From JACMQX01 sp044225675 (GTDB lineage Bacteria; Pseudomonadota; Gammaproteobacteria; Burkholderiales; Burkholderiaceae_C): a stretch of 64,000 nucleotides of DNA. Below, one piece after another: positions 8,589-16,526 of the stretch. Location of the stretch: assembly GCA_044225675.1 (NCBI GenBank), contig JBGAIH010000014.1, positions 1-64,000 of the forward strand. Reading direction: 5' to 3'. A program made the position numbers and the translations under genes. Position 1 is the stretch's first letter, and the number at the start of each line of letters is the position of its first letter. The notes beneath the pieces are model-generated. The model was not told the origin of the DNA. It worked only from the letters and a program-made list of their open reading frames with translations, and searched no databases.

Positions 8589-9767
8589 CTAGCGGAGCTT
8601 GAGGGACGACAGGCCGACCAGGCACAGCAGCATGGTGATGATCCAGAAACGGACCACGACCTGCGTCTCCTTCCAGCCGCTCTTCTCGAAATGGTGGTGC
8701 AGCGGCGCCATGCGCAGCAGGCGCCGGCCTTCGCCGTATCGGCGCTTGGTGTACTTGAAGTACATGACCTGCAGCATGACCGACAGGGCCTCGACCACGA
8801 AGATGCCGCCCATGATGGCCAGCACGATCTCCTGGCGCACGATGACCGCGATCGTGCCCAGTGCGCCGCCCAGAGCCAGCGCCCCCACGTCGCCCATGAA
8901 GACCTGCGCCGGATGGGTGTTGAACCAGAGAAAGGCCAGCCCCGCGCCCGCCATGGCCGAGCAGAAGATCAGCAGCTCGCCGGCGCCGGGAATGTACGGA
9001 AACAGCAGGTAGCGCGAATACACCGAACTGCCCGTCACGTAGGCGAACACGCCCAGCGCCGAGCCGACCATGACCACCGGCATGATGGCCAGGCCGTCGA
9101 GCCCGTCGGTGAGGTTCACCGCATTGCTGGCGCCCACGATCACGAGGTACGTGAGGATCACGAAGCCGAACACGCCCAGCGGGTAGGTGATTTCCTTGAA
9201 GAAGGGCAGCTGCAGGCCCGCCTTGGGCGGAAGGTTGACGTCGAAGCCCGACTGCACCCATTTGAAGAACAGTTCGAGCACGCGCAGGTTGGAACTCTCT
9301 GAAATGCTGAAGACCAGGTAGAGCGCTGCGATCAGCCCGATCAGCGACTGCCACAGGTACTTCTCGCGCGAACGCATGCCCTCGGGGTCCTTGTGAACCA
9401 CCTTGCGCCAGTCGTCGGCCCAGCCGATGGCGCCGAAGCCGAGCGTGACCAGCAGCACGATCCACACGAAGCGGTTGGCCAGGTCGAACCACAGCAGCGT
9501 CGACAGGCCGATGGACAGCAGGATCAGCACGCCGCCCATGGTGGGCGTGCCACTCTTGCTCAGATGCGTCTCCATGCCGTAGCCGCGCACCGGCTGGCCG
9601 ATCTTCAGCTCGGTCAGGCGGCGGATCACGTAGGGTCCGGCGATCAGGCCGATGAGCAGGGCCGTGAGGGCGGCCATCACGGCGCGAAACGTCAGGTACT
9701 GGAACACCCGGAAGAATCCGAACTCGGGCGACAGCGATTGCAGCCATTGGGCCAGGCTAAGCAGCAT
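8589..9767 (-). CDS. mraY: Phospho-MurNAc-pentapeptide transferase
   Basis: Integral membrane enzyme transferring phospho-MurNAc-pentapeptide to undecaprenyl phosphate, giving lipid I. The 392-residue protein, the usual length in betaproteobacteria, carries the MraY signature SKSGTPTMGGVLIL near residue 70, the catalytic aspartates in GWADDWRKV and NLTDGLDGLA, and the HHHFEKSGWKE loop near the C-terminus, with about ten membrane helices. It sits 2 bases after murD in the reverse reading and overlaps murF by 11 bases. Confidence 0.96.
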   Translation of the reverse strand: MLLSLAQWLQSLSPEFGFFRVFQYLTFRAVMAALTALLIGLIAGPYVIRRLTELKIGQPVRGYGMETHLSKSGTPTMGGVLILLSIGLSTLLWFDLANRFVWIVLLVTLGFGAIGWADDWRKVVHKDPEGMRSREKYLWQSLIGLIAALYLVFSISESSNLRVLELFFKWVQSGFDVNLPPKAGLQLPFFKEITYPLGVFGFVILTYLVIVGASNAVNLTDGLDGLAIMPVVMVGSALGVFAYVTGSSVYSRYLLFPYIPGAGELLIFCSAMAGAGLAFLWFNTHPAQVFMGDVGALALGGALGTIAVIVRQEIVLAIMGGIFVVEALSVMLQVMYFKYTKRRYGEGRRLLRMAPLHHHFEKSGWKETQVVVRFWIITMLLCLVGLSSLKLR

Positions 9768-11163
9768 GCGCGCTCTCCTTGTTGTTGTGTTGCGGGGAGT
9801 GCGCGACGACGGCCTCGACCACGCGCTCCATCCTCATGAAGCGCGATCCCTTGACCACCAGGCTCGCCACGCCGGGCAGCGCCTGCTGCACGGCTGCGTT
9901 GAGCGCGTCGATGTCGCAGCCGAAATGCCGTGCCGCGCCGAAGGCCGCTGCGGTCGCGGCCGTCTGCTCGCCCAGCGTGAAGACCTGTTCGATGCCGCGC
10001 GCGCGTGCATGCTCGCCCACCTCGCGGTGGAAGGCCGGCCCTTCGGTGCCGACCTCGCCCATGTCGCCAAGCACGAGCAGGCGCGGGCCCGGCAGTTCGG
10101 CCAGCACGTCGATGGCGGCGCGCACCGAGTCGGGATTGGCGTTGTAGGTGTCATCCACCAGGGTGAGGGTGCGCCCGGCCAGCGACACGGCGAGCGCGCG
10201 CGAGCGGCCCTTAACCGGCTCGAAGCCGCCGAGGCCGCGGGCGATGGCGGGCAGCGGAACGCCGGCAGCCAGCGCACAGGCCGTCGCGGCCAGCGCATTG
10301 CGCACGTTGTGGCGGCCCGCGATGTGCAAAGGGAACTCCAGCGGACCGGCGGGCGTCTGCACACCGACCTGCCAGTGGCCTGCCTGCCAGACTGCCGTGA
10401 CGGGCACGACGTCGGCGCCACTGCCGGCCTCGCCGAACGTCAGCCGCCTGCGCGCGCCCGCGAGCTGTGCCCACAGGGCCGTGAATTCCTCATCGGCCGG
10501 AAACACCGCGAAGCCCGACGCGTCGAGCGCGCTGATCACCGAGCCGTTTTCGCGCGCCACGGCTTCGACCGTGGCCATGAACTCCTGGTGCTCACGCTGG
10601 GCGTTGTTGACCAGCGCGACCGTCGGCCGCGTGAGGCCCGCCAGGTAGGCAATCTCGCCCGGATGGTTCATGCCCAGTTCCACCACCGCAAATTCGTGCT
10701 GGGGCTCAAGGCGCAGCAGTGTCAGCGGCAGGCCGATGTCGTTGTTGAGATTGCCCTGCGTGGCCAGGGTCTGCTCGGGGCGATGGGCCCGCAGGATGGC
10801 CGCGATCATCTGGGTGACCGTGGTCTTGCCGTTGCTGCCGGTCACCGCGATCAGCGGCAGGCTGAACTGCCCGCGCCATGCCGCGGCGAGCTGGCCGAGC
10901 GCCAGGCGCGTGTCGGCCACTTCCAGCCCCGCCAGCTGCGCCTCGGCCAGGCCGCGATGGGCGATCGCTGCCGCCGCTCCGGCGGCGCGCGCGTCGGCCA
11001 GGAAGTCGTTGGCGTCGAACCGTTCGCCCTTGAGCGCCACGAACAGATCGCCCGCCTGCAGGCTGCGGCTGTCGGTGTGGACACGGCGCACCTGCACCGC
11101 GGCGTCACCCACCAGCCGCGCTCCGGGCAGCCATGCGAGGGCTTGCTGCAGACTCAGGTTCAT
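9757..11163 (-). CDS. murF: UDP-MurNAc-tripeptide--D-Ala-D-Ala ligase
   Basis: Adds D-Ala-D-Ala to the UDP-MurNAc tripeptide, the last cytoplasmic precursor step. 468 residues; N-terminal substrate domain with DSRSLQAGDLFVALKGERFD (residues 31-50), ATP loop GSNGKTT at 109-115, ELGMNHPGEI and NNAQREH in the central domain, DDTYNANPDS and LGDMGEVG in the C-terminal domain. ATG 11163 overlaps the murE stop by 4 bases. Confidence 0.96.
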   Translation of the reverse strand: MNLSLQQALAWLPGARLVGDAAVQVRRVHTDSRSLQAGDLFVALKGERFDANDFLADARAAGAAAAIAHRGLAEAQLAGLEVADTRLALGQLAAAWRGQFSLPLIAVTGSNGKTTVTQMIAAILRAHRPEQTLATQGNLNNDIGLPLTLLRLEPQHEFAVVELGMNHPGEIAYLAGLTRPTVALVNNAQREHQEFMATVEAVARENGSVISALDASGFAVFPADEEFTALWAQLAGARRRLTFGEAGSGADVVPVTAVWQAGHWQVGVQTPAGPLEFPLHIAGRHNVRNALAATACALAAGVPLPAIARGLGGFEPVKGRSRALAVSLAGRTLTLVDDTYNANPDSVRAAIDVLAELPGPRLLVLGDMGEVGTEGPAFHREVGEHARARGIEQVFTLGEQTAATAAAFGAARHFGCDIDALNAAVQQALPGVASLVVKGSRFMRMERVVEAVVAHSPQHNNKESAHAA

Positions 11164-12644
11164 GCAGGCCTCCGTGCGGCCAGCCCGGCCAGCGCATGCG
11201 CCTTGTCCGAGAACGGCAGCTTCATGCCGGCGGTCTCCTGGAATTCTTCGTGGCCCTTGCCGGCCACCAGCACCACGTCAGCGGGAGCCGCTTCCAGCAG
11301 CGTGTCGTGGATGGCCTGCGCGCGGTCGGCCTGCACGCGTACCGCGTCGCGGCGCGACAGGCCCAGCAGCACCTGGCTGATGATGGCCTCGGGCCTTTCG
11401 CTGCGGGGGTTGTCGCTGGTCACGACGACGCAGTCGGCCCGCCGTTCGGCGACCGCCGCCATCAGCGGGCGCTTGATCGGGTCGCGATCACCACCGCAGC
11501 CGAAGATGCACCACAGCCGGCCGCCCCGCTGCGCCGCAAGCGGACGCAGCGCGTCGAGCGCCTTGTCGAGCGCGTCGGGCGTGTGGGCGTAGTCGACCGC
11601 CACCAGCGGCTCGCCCGTCCCGCCGATGCAGTCCATGCGACCGGGCACCGGCGTGAGCGCGGCGCAGGCGGCCACCGCATCGGCCAGCGGCACGCCGATG
11701 GCGCGCATCGCGGCCAGCACGCCCAGCAGGTTCGACACGTTGTACTGGCCGATCAGCGCGGTGTCGAGCGTGTGCCGCTCGCCGCCCTCCTCGACCGCAA
11801 AGCGCAGACCTCGCGCACCGTAGCCGATGTCCACGGCGCGCAGCCGCGCAGGCTCCATGCACGACACGGTCCACAGCGCCAGGGGGCCGTCGGCGAGCGT
11901 GCGAGCCAGCTCGGCGCCCTTGGGGTCGTCGATGTTGACCACTGCCGCCTGCAGACCGGGCCAGGCAAACAGCTCGGCCTTGGCGTCCCAGTAGGCCTGC
12001 ATGCTGCCGTGATAGTCGAGGTGGTCCTGCGTGAAGTTGGTGAAGATCGCCACACGGATGCGCGTGCCGTCGAGCCGACGCTCGGCAATGCCCACCGACG
12101 AGGCCTCGATCGCGCAGGCGACGAAGCCCTCGTCCGCGAAACGGCGGAACTGCGCCTGCAGCAGCACCGGATCGGGCGTGGTCAGGCCGTTGTAGACGAT
12201 GTCCGGCGGCACACCGATGCCCAGCGTGCCCACGAGCCCGGCGGGCCGCGACGCATGGGCCAGTGCCTGCGCCAGCCACCAGGCGGTGCTGGTCTTGCCG
12301 TTGGTGCCCGTCACGGCCAGCACGTCGAGCCGCTGGCTGGGCTCGCCGAACCACAGCGCCGCGATCGGACCGGTCGCGGCCTTGAGGTCCCCCTGCCTGT
12401 CGCCATAGGCCGCGATCCGCGCGTCGGTGAATCCGAAGTCCTGCGCGCCGGCCTGCTCGACGAGGCAGGCACCTGCCCCCTGCGCCAGAGCCGCCGGAAC
12501 GTAGCGGCGGCCATCGGTGGCGGCGCCGGGCCAGGCGATGAAGCCGTCGCCTGCCCGCACCTGACGGCTGTCGCTGTGCAGCGAGCCGGCGACGTGGGCG
12601 CGCAGCCAGCGCACCGCGTCATCGGGCGTGTTCAGCCGCTGCAT
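11160..12644 (-). CDS. murE: UDP-MurNAc-L-Ala-D-Glu--meso-diaminopimelate ligase
   Basis: Adds the third residue of the stem peptide. The ATP loop GTNGKTS is at residues 113-119, and the DNPR motif at about residue 411 (TSDNPRSE) is the signature of enzymes taking meso-diaminopimelate rather than lysine. It is 494 residues from ATG 12644, which shares one base with the ftsI stop. A longer open frame upstream is ftsI antiframe. The meso-DAP precursor route is represented in this window by dapF. Confidence 0.96.
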   Translation of the reverse strand: MQRLNTPDDAVRWLRAHVAGSLHSDSRQVRAGDGFIAWPGAATDGRRYVPAALAQGAGACLVEQAGAQDFGFTDARIAAYGDRQGDLKAATGPIAALWFGEPSQRLDVLAVTGTNGKTSTAWWLAQALAHASRPAGLVGTLGIGVPPDIVYNGLTTPDPVLLQAQFRRFADEGFVACAIEASSVGIAERRLDGTRIRVAIFTNFTQDHLDYHGSMQAYWDAKAELFAWPGLQAAVVNIDDPKGAELARTLADGPLALWTVSCMEPARLRAVDIGYGARGLRFAVEEGGERHTLDTALIGQYNVSNLLGVLAAMRAIGVPLADAVAACAALTPVPGRMDCIGGTGEPLVAVDYAHTPDALDKALDALRPLAAQRGGRLWCIFGCGGDRDPIKRPLMAAVAERRADCVVVTSDNPRSERPEAIISQVLLGLSRRDAVRVQADRAQAIHDTLLEAAPADVVLVAGKGHEEFQETAGMKLPFSDKAHALAGLAARRPA

Positions 12645-14377
12645 CAGAACGACTCCTCCACGGCCTGCACCTGGACCTGCGGCTTGACGGCCATGTCGGG
12701 CTGCACGCCCATCATGCGCAGCGTCTGCTGCACCACCTCGCTGAACACCGGGGCCGCCACGTCGCCGCCGAAATAGCGGCCGGCGCTCGGCTCGTCCACC
12801 ATCACCGCGACGATGATGCGCGGCCGGTCGATCGGCGCCATGCCGACGAACCACGAGCGGTACTTGTTGCTCGCGTAGGTCTTGCCGACCTGCTTGTGCG
12901 CCGTGCCGGACTTGCCGCCGACGGAGTAGCCCAGCGTCTGGGCCTTGGGCGCCGTGCCGCCCGGGCCGGCGGCCATCTGCAGCATGGTGCGCACCTGCCC
13001 CACGGTCTTGGGCGTGAACACCGGCACGCCCACCGCCGGCTCGCTGGTCTTGACCAGCGTCGCCGGAATGATCTGGCCGTCATGCGCGAACACGGTGTAG
13101 GAGCGCGCCATCTGGAACAGCGAGGCCGACAGTCCGTAGCCGTACGACATGGTGGCCTGCTCGACCGGCCGCCATGTCTTGTAGGGCCGCAGCCGGCCGG
13201 TGACCGCACCCGGAAACGCGATCTGCGGCTTCTGGCCGAAGCCGGCGGCCGAGAAGGTCTCCCACATCTCGCGCGGCTGCATCTGCAGCGCGATCTTGAG
13301 CGTGCCGACGTTGCTCGACTTCTGGATGACCTCCTGGACAGTCAGGACGCCATGCGGGTGCGAGTCGGAGATCCGCGCGCCGCCGATCGTGACGTAGCCC
13401 GGCGCCGTCTGGATCGGCGTCGTGGCGGTGATCCGACCGGTGTCCATGGCCAGCGCCACCGTAAAGGGCTTCATGGTCGAGCCCGGCTCGAACACGTCGG
13501 TCAGCGCCCGGTTGCGCAGCTGCTCACCAGTGAGGTTCTGGCGGCGGTCGGGCACGTAGCTCGGGTAGTTGGCCAGCGCCAGCAGCTCGCCGGTGATCGC
13601 GTCGAGCACGACCACGCTGCCGGCGCGTGCCTTGTTGACCGTCACCGCATCGCGCAGCTTCTGGTAGGCAAAGAACTGCACCTTGCTGTCGATCGACAGC
13701 TGCAGGTCCTTGCCGTCGACCGCCGGCACCTGCTCGCCCACGTCCTCGACGATGCGGCCCAGGCGGTCCTTGATCACGCGGCGCGAGCCGGGCCGGCCGG
13801 CCAGGTCCTTGTTGAAGGACAGCTCCACGCCTTCCTGCCCGTTGTCTTCCACGTTGGTGAAGCCGACCACGTGGGCGGCAGCCTCCCCTTCGGGGTACTT
13901 GCGGCGGTATTCCTTGCGCTGGTAGATGCCCTTGATGTCGAGCGCGGCGATCTGCTGGGCCACCGTGTCTTCGACCTGCCGCTTGAGCCAGACGAAGGTC
14001 TTGTCCTCGTTCTCCAGCTTCTTGTTGAGGTCGGCCAACGGCATCTCCAGCAGCTGCGCCAGGCGCGCGAGCTTGGCCTTGTCGCGGTCGACGTCTTCGG
14101 GAATCGCCCAGATGCTGGGCGCCGGCACGCTCGAGGCGAGGATCAGTCCGTTGCGGTCGAGGATGCGGCCCCGGTTGGCTGGCAGTTCCAGCGTCCGGGC
14201 GAAGCGCACCTCGCCCTGGCGCTGGAAGAAGTCGTTGCCCAGCACCTGCACATAGACCGCCCGCGCGCCCAGCCCCACAAAGCCGAGGCCGAGCGCCGCG
14301 ACGATGAGCTTGCTGCGCCAGACCGGGGTCTTGCTCGCCAGCAGCGGGCTGGAGGTGTAGGCGACGCTGCGGCTCAT
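12644..14377 (-). CDS. ftsI: Septal transpeptidase, penicillin-binding protein 3
   Basis: Class B penicillin-binding protein that cross-links septal peptidoglycan with FtsW. One membrane anchor at about residues 22-42 (KLIVAALGLGFVGLGARAVY), the dimerisation domain with RGRILDRNG, then the transpeptidase domain: STMK with the active serine at about residue 300, the SSN box near 355 and KSGT near 489. 577 residues, with a Gln/Val-rich tail after the catalytic domain. The start overlaps the ftsL stop by 4 bases. Confidence 0.96.
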   Translation of the reverse strand: MSRSVAYTSSPLLASKTPVWRSKLIVAALGLGFVGLGARAVYVQVLGNDFFQRQGEVRFARTLELPANRGRILDRNGLILASSVPAPSIWAIPEDVDRDKAKLARLAQLLEMPLADLNKKLENEDKTFVWLKRQVEDTVAQQIAALDIKGIYQRKEYRRKYPEGEAAAHVVGFTNVEDNGQEGVELSFNKDLAGRPGSRRVIKDRLGRIVEDVGEQVPAVDGKDLQLSIDSKVQFFAYQKLRDAVTVNKARAGSVVVLDAITGELLALANYPSYVPDRRQNLTGEQLRNRALTDVFEPGSTMKPFTVALAMDTGRITATTPIQTAPGYVTIGGARISDSHPHGVLTVQEVIQKSSNVGTLKIALQMQPREMWETFSAAGFGQKPQIAFPGAVTGRLRPYKTWRPVEQATMSYGYGLSASLFQMARSYTVFAHDGQIIPATLVKTSEPAVGVPVFTPKTVGQVRTMLQMAAGPGGTAPKAQTLGYSVGGKSGTAHKQVGKTYASNKYRSWFVGMAPIDRPRIIVAVMVDEPSAGRYFGGDVAAPVFSEVVQQTLRMMGVQPDMAVKPQVQVQAVEESF

Positions 14378-14754
14378 CGTGCCACTCCCTGCGGTGAAGC
14401 GGCGGGACGCGAGGCATCCGTGGTGGGACGCGAAGCTTGCGCAGCGGCGCGCCCCGGCCCGTTGCCAGCGCTGGCCTGCGCGGCCGCCGGCTCGGCGTAG
14501 GTCACGTACTGGGTGATCGCCGGCGTGGCCGTGCGCATCTGCAGCTGCTCCTTGGCCAGCTTCTCCACGCGCAGCGGCGTGGCCTGCGCGCGCTTTTCCA
14601 CCTGCAGCCGCTCGTTGTCGACCTCCAGGCGGCGCGCCTCGGCATGCGCGCGCTCGAGTTCGGCGAACAGCCGGCGCGACTGGTACTGCGTGTGCACCAG
14701 GTACAGCGCGCTGGCGAGCACCGCCAACAGCAGGACGAGGTTGAGCCGGGTCAT
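14374..14754 (-). CDS. ftsL: Cell division protein FtsL
   Basis: Small bitopic divisome protein that forms a coiled-coil complex with FtsB and FtsQ. From ATG 14754 it is 126 residues: a membrane helix at about 3-20 (RLNLVLLLAVLASALYLVHT), a heptad-rich periplasmic coil (RRLFAELERAHAEARRLEVDNERLQ) and an Ala/Pro/Ser-rich tail. Assignment rests on position between rsmH and ftsI, size and topology, since FtsL sequences diverge. The start overlaps the stop of a 32-codon open frame (see that entry). Confidence 0.88.
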   Translation of the reverse strand: MTRLNLVLLLAVLASALYLVHTQYQSRRLFAELERAHAEARRLEVDNERLQVEKRAQATPLRVEKLAKEQLQMRTATPAITQYVTYAEPAAAQASAGNGPGRAAAQASRPTTDASRPAASPQGVAR

Positions 14755-14849
14755 CGACGCGCTCCTGCGCAGGCGCCCCGGCCCGAGCCCGCCCTGCGGG
14801 GCGACACCGGCCCGTTCCGGCCCACGAGGTTCATGCATGCGTGCTTCAT
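14751..14849 (-). CDS. Possible coupled 32-residue open frame between rsmH and ftsL
   Basis: Its ATG overlaps the rsmH stop (ATGA, 14846-14849) and its TGA overlaps the ftsL ATG (ATGA, 14751-14754), so it exactly bridges two genes that otherwise lie 91 bases apart. The product would be basic and Gly/Arg-rich (MKHACMNLVGRNG...), with no recognised domain. It may simply carry ribosomes from rsmH to ftsL, or be chance in a GC-rich gap. No function is proposed. Confidence 0.3.
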   Translation of the reverse strand: MKHACMNLVGRNGPVSPRRAGSGRGACAGARR

Positions 14850-15757
14850 GCGGCCGTCCTCTCGGCGACGCGCATGATCGCGCTGCGGGCGCGGGGATTG
14901 GCCGCGACTTCCCCGGCGGTCGGTCGCACACGCTCCAGCGCGTTCAGCTTCATGGGCCGGGGCGCGGCAAACGGCGCGCGGCGGTCGAACACCTCGCGCG
15001 AATGCTTCGCGATGAACTGCTTGACGATGCGATCTTCCAGCGAGTGGAAACTGATCACCACCAGCCGACCCCCGGGTTGAAGCACATGAAGACTGGCCTC
15101 TAGCGCCTGCTCGAGCTCTTCAAGCTCGGCGTTGATGAAAATCCGAAAAGCCTGAAATGTGCGCGTTGCAGGGTCCTGGCCCGGCTCGCGGGTTTTGACC
15201 GTGCCAGCCACGAGCTGGGCCAGCTCGGCGGTGGATGAAATTGCGCCCCGTTCCTGTCGGCGAGCAGCAATCGCCTTTGCAATCTGAACAGCAAACCGTT
15301 CTTCGCCGTAGTCACGAATCACCTCCGCGATCTGTTGAACGTCCGCCTCCTGGAGCCACTCGGCCACGCTCTGGCCGCGCGTGGTGTCCATGCGCATGTC
15401 CAGCGGTGCGTCGTACCTGAAGGAAAAGCCCCGCGCGGGGTTGTCGATCTGGGGCGAACTGATGCCCAGATCCATCAGCAGCCCGGCCGCGCTCTGCGCG
15501 GGCAGCTCGCCCACGTGGCGGAAGCCCTCGTGGCGGATCGAGAACCGGTTGTCCTCGATGCGGTTGGCCTCGGCGACGGCCTCGGGATCCTTGTCGAAGG
15601 CGATCAGCCGGCCCAGCGGCGACAGCTTCGAGAGAATCAGGCGCGAATGCCCGCCGCGACCGAAGGTCGCATCGACGTAGGTGGCATCCGCATTGGTGAC
15701 AAGAGCTTCGACTGCTTCGTTCAACAAGACGGTGGTGTGTGTCCATGTGTTGTCCAC
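14846..15757 (-). CDS. rsmH: 16S rRNA (cytosine(1402)-N4)-methyltransferase
   Basis: SAM-dependent N4-methylation of C1402 in the 16S rRNA decoding centre. 303 residues from a GTG at 15757; the start MDNTWTHTTVLLNEAVEAL is family-typical. The SAM loop DATFGRGGHSRLILSKL is at about residues 30-46, with LMDLGISSPQIDNPARGFSF and VISFHSLEDRIVK further on. It begins 9 bases after mraZ ends, as in most dcw clusters. Confidence 0.95.
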   Translation of the reverse strand: MDNTWTHTTVLLNEAVEALVTNADATYVDATFGRGGHSRLILSKLSPLGRLIAFDKDPEAVAEANRIEDNRFSIRHEGFRHVGELPAQSAAGLLMDLGISSPQIDNPARGFSFRYDAPLDMRMDTTRGQSVAEWLQEADVQQIAEVIRDYGEERFAVQIAKAIAARRQERGAISSTAELAQLVAGTVKTREPGQDPATRTFQAFRIFINAELEELEQALEASLHVLQPGGRLVVISFHSLEDRIVKQFIAKHSREVFDRRAPFAAPRPMKLNALERVRPTAGEVAANPRARSAIMRVAERTAA

Positions 15758-15766
15758 CGCCGGCTT

Positions 15767-16195
15767 TCAGAAAGAAAAGTCCTTGAAGACATCGGGCATC
15801 TCGCCCTGCATCGCCTGCGCCTCCTTGGCGTCGTACGTTGCCTTGTCCCAGAGTTCGAAGTGGTTGCCCATGCCCAGCAGCATGGTCTCGCGGCCGATCC
15901 CCGCAGCTTCGCGCAACTCGGGGGAGACGAGCACGCGCCCGGTGGCGTCCATGTCGACGTCCATCGCGTTGCCCAGGAAGATGCGCTTCCACCACTGGGC
16001 CGACATCGGCAGCTCGGCGATCCGGTCGCGGAACTTTTCCCACTCGGGGCGCGGGAAAATCATGAGGCAGCCGTGCGGATGCTTGGTGATCGTCAGCTGG
16101 CCGGACGCGGTCGCGGCCAGCACGTCGCGATGCCGGGTCGGCACGGACAGCCGCCCCTTTGCATCCAGACTCAGTGACGAAGCCCCTTGAAACAC
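15767..16195 (-). CDS. mraZ: Transcriptional regulator MraZ
   Basis: Double SpoVT/AbrB-fold DNA-binding protein that represses its own dcw operon. The chosen start is GTG 16195 (VFQGASSLSLDAKGRLSVPT), giving the usual 142 residues; GAGGG lies 7 bases upstream. The two repeats each carry a D-A-x-G-R motif (DAKGRLSVP near residue 11, DATGRVLVSPEL near 87). A longer frame exists upstream but would run through the promoter region. It is the first gene of the operon and lies about 50 bases from four regularly spaced AAGTG boxes. Confidence 0.94.
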   Translation of the reverse strand: MFQGASSLSLDAKGRLSVPTRHRDVLAATASGQLTITKHPHGCLMIFPRPEWEKFRDRIAELPMSAQWWKRIFLGNAMDVDMDATGRVLVSPELREAAGIGRETMLLGMGNHFELWDKATYDAKEAQAMQGEMPDVFKDFSF

Positions 16196-16216
16196 GCGCG
16201 AACCCTCGGATTGGGA

Positions 16217-16245
16217 AGAATAGGCAATCGAACAGCGTGAAAAGA
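16217..16245 (-). promoter_or_regulatory. Possible sigma-70 promoter of the dcw operon
   Basis: Minus-strand TCTTTT (16245-16240), a 17-base spacer and TATTCT (16222-16217). The -35 is weak, but it abuts the last MraZ box, which fits a repressed or modulated promoter. Inferred only. Confidence 0.35.
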
Positions 16246-16280
16246 CACTTTTCACCACTTAATTGCACTTTTTTGCACTG
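16246..16280 (-). promoter_or_regulatory. Four MraZ-box-like direct repeats, 10-bp period
   Basis: On the minus strand the pentamers CAGTG, AAGTG, AAGTG, AAGTG occur at 16280-16276, 16270-16266, 16260-16256 and 16250-16246, each separated by exactly 5 bases. MraZ is known to bind short direct repeats with one-helical-turn phasing upstream of mraZ; the GTG core resembles the box described in mollicutes. The location just before the mraZ start makes autoregulation of the whole dcw operon the likely role. Confidence 0.75.
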
Positions 16281-16526
16281 TAGCAGGAAAACGTTCCTGC
16301 GCAAGTGGGCACGCACACAAAAATTTGTAATGAAATCAACGACTTAGAGCAGTTTTTTGACGCCAGAAACGCAAGAAAACCGTTCTAAATGAAGCACTTA
16401 GCGCAGCCTGTGAAAGTGTTTCATCAGGAGCTTGGAAGGGCATGCGCTGAAACAGAGGGGTGCGCCGCACCGCGCCGCGTGCAGACAGGGGCGCAGCCCG
16501 CCGACGCAGCGGGATGGTTGCCGCCC
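16281..16526. other. Intergenic remainder between dcw promoter and hslU
   Basis: About 246 bases, lower in GC than the surrounding genes. No convincing terminator, RNA gene or open frame was seen. Isolated CACTT and AAGTG words occur but without the 10-bp phasing of the MraZ boxes. Confidence 0.5.
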
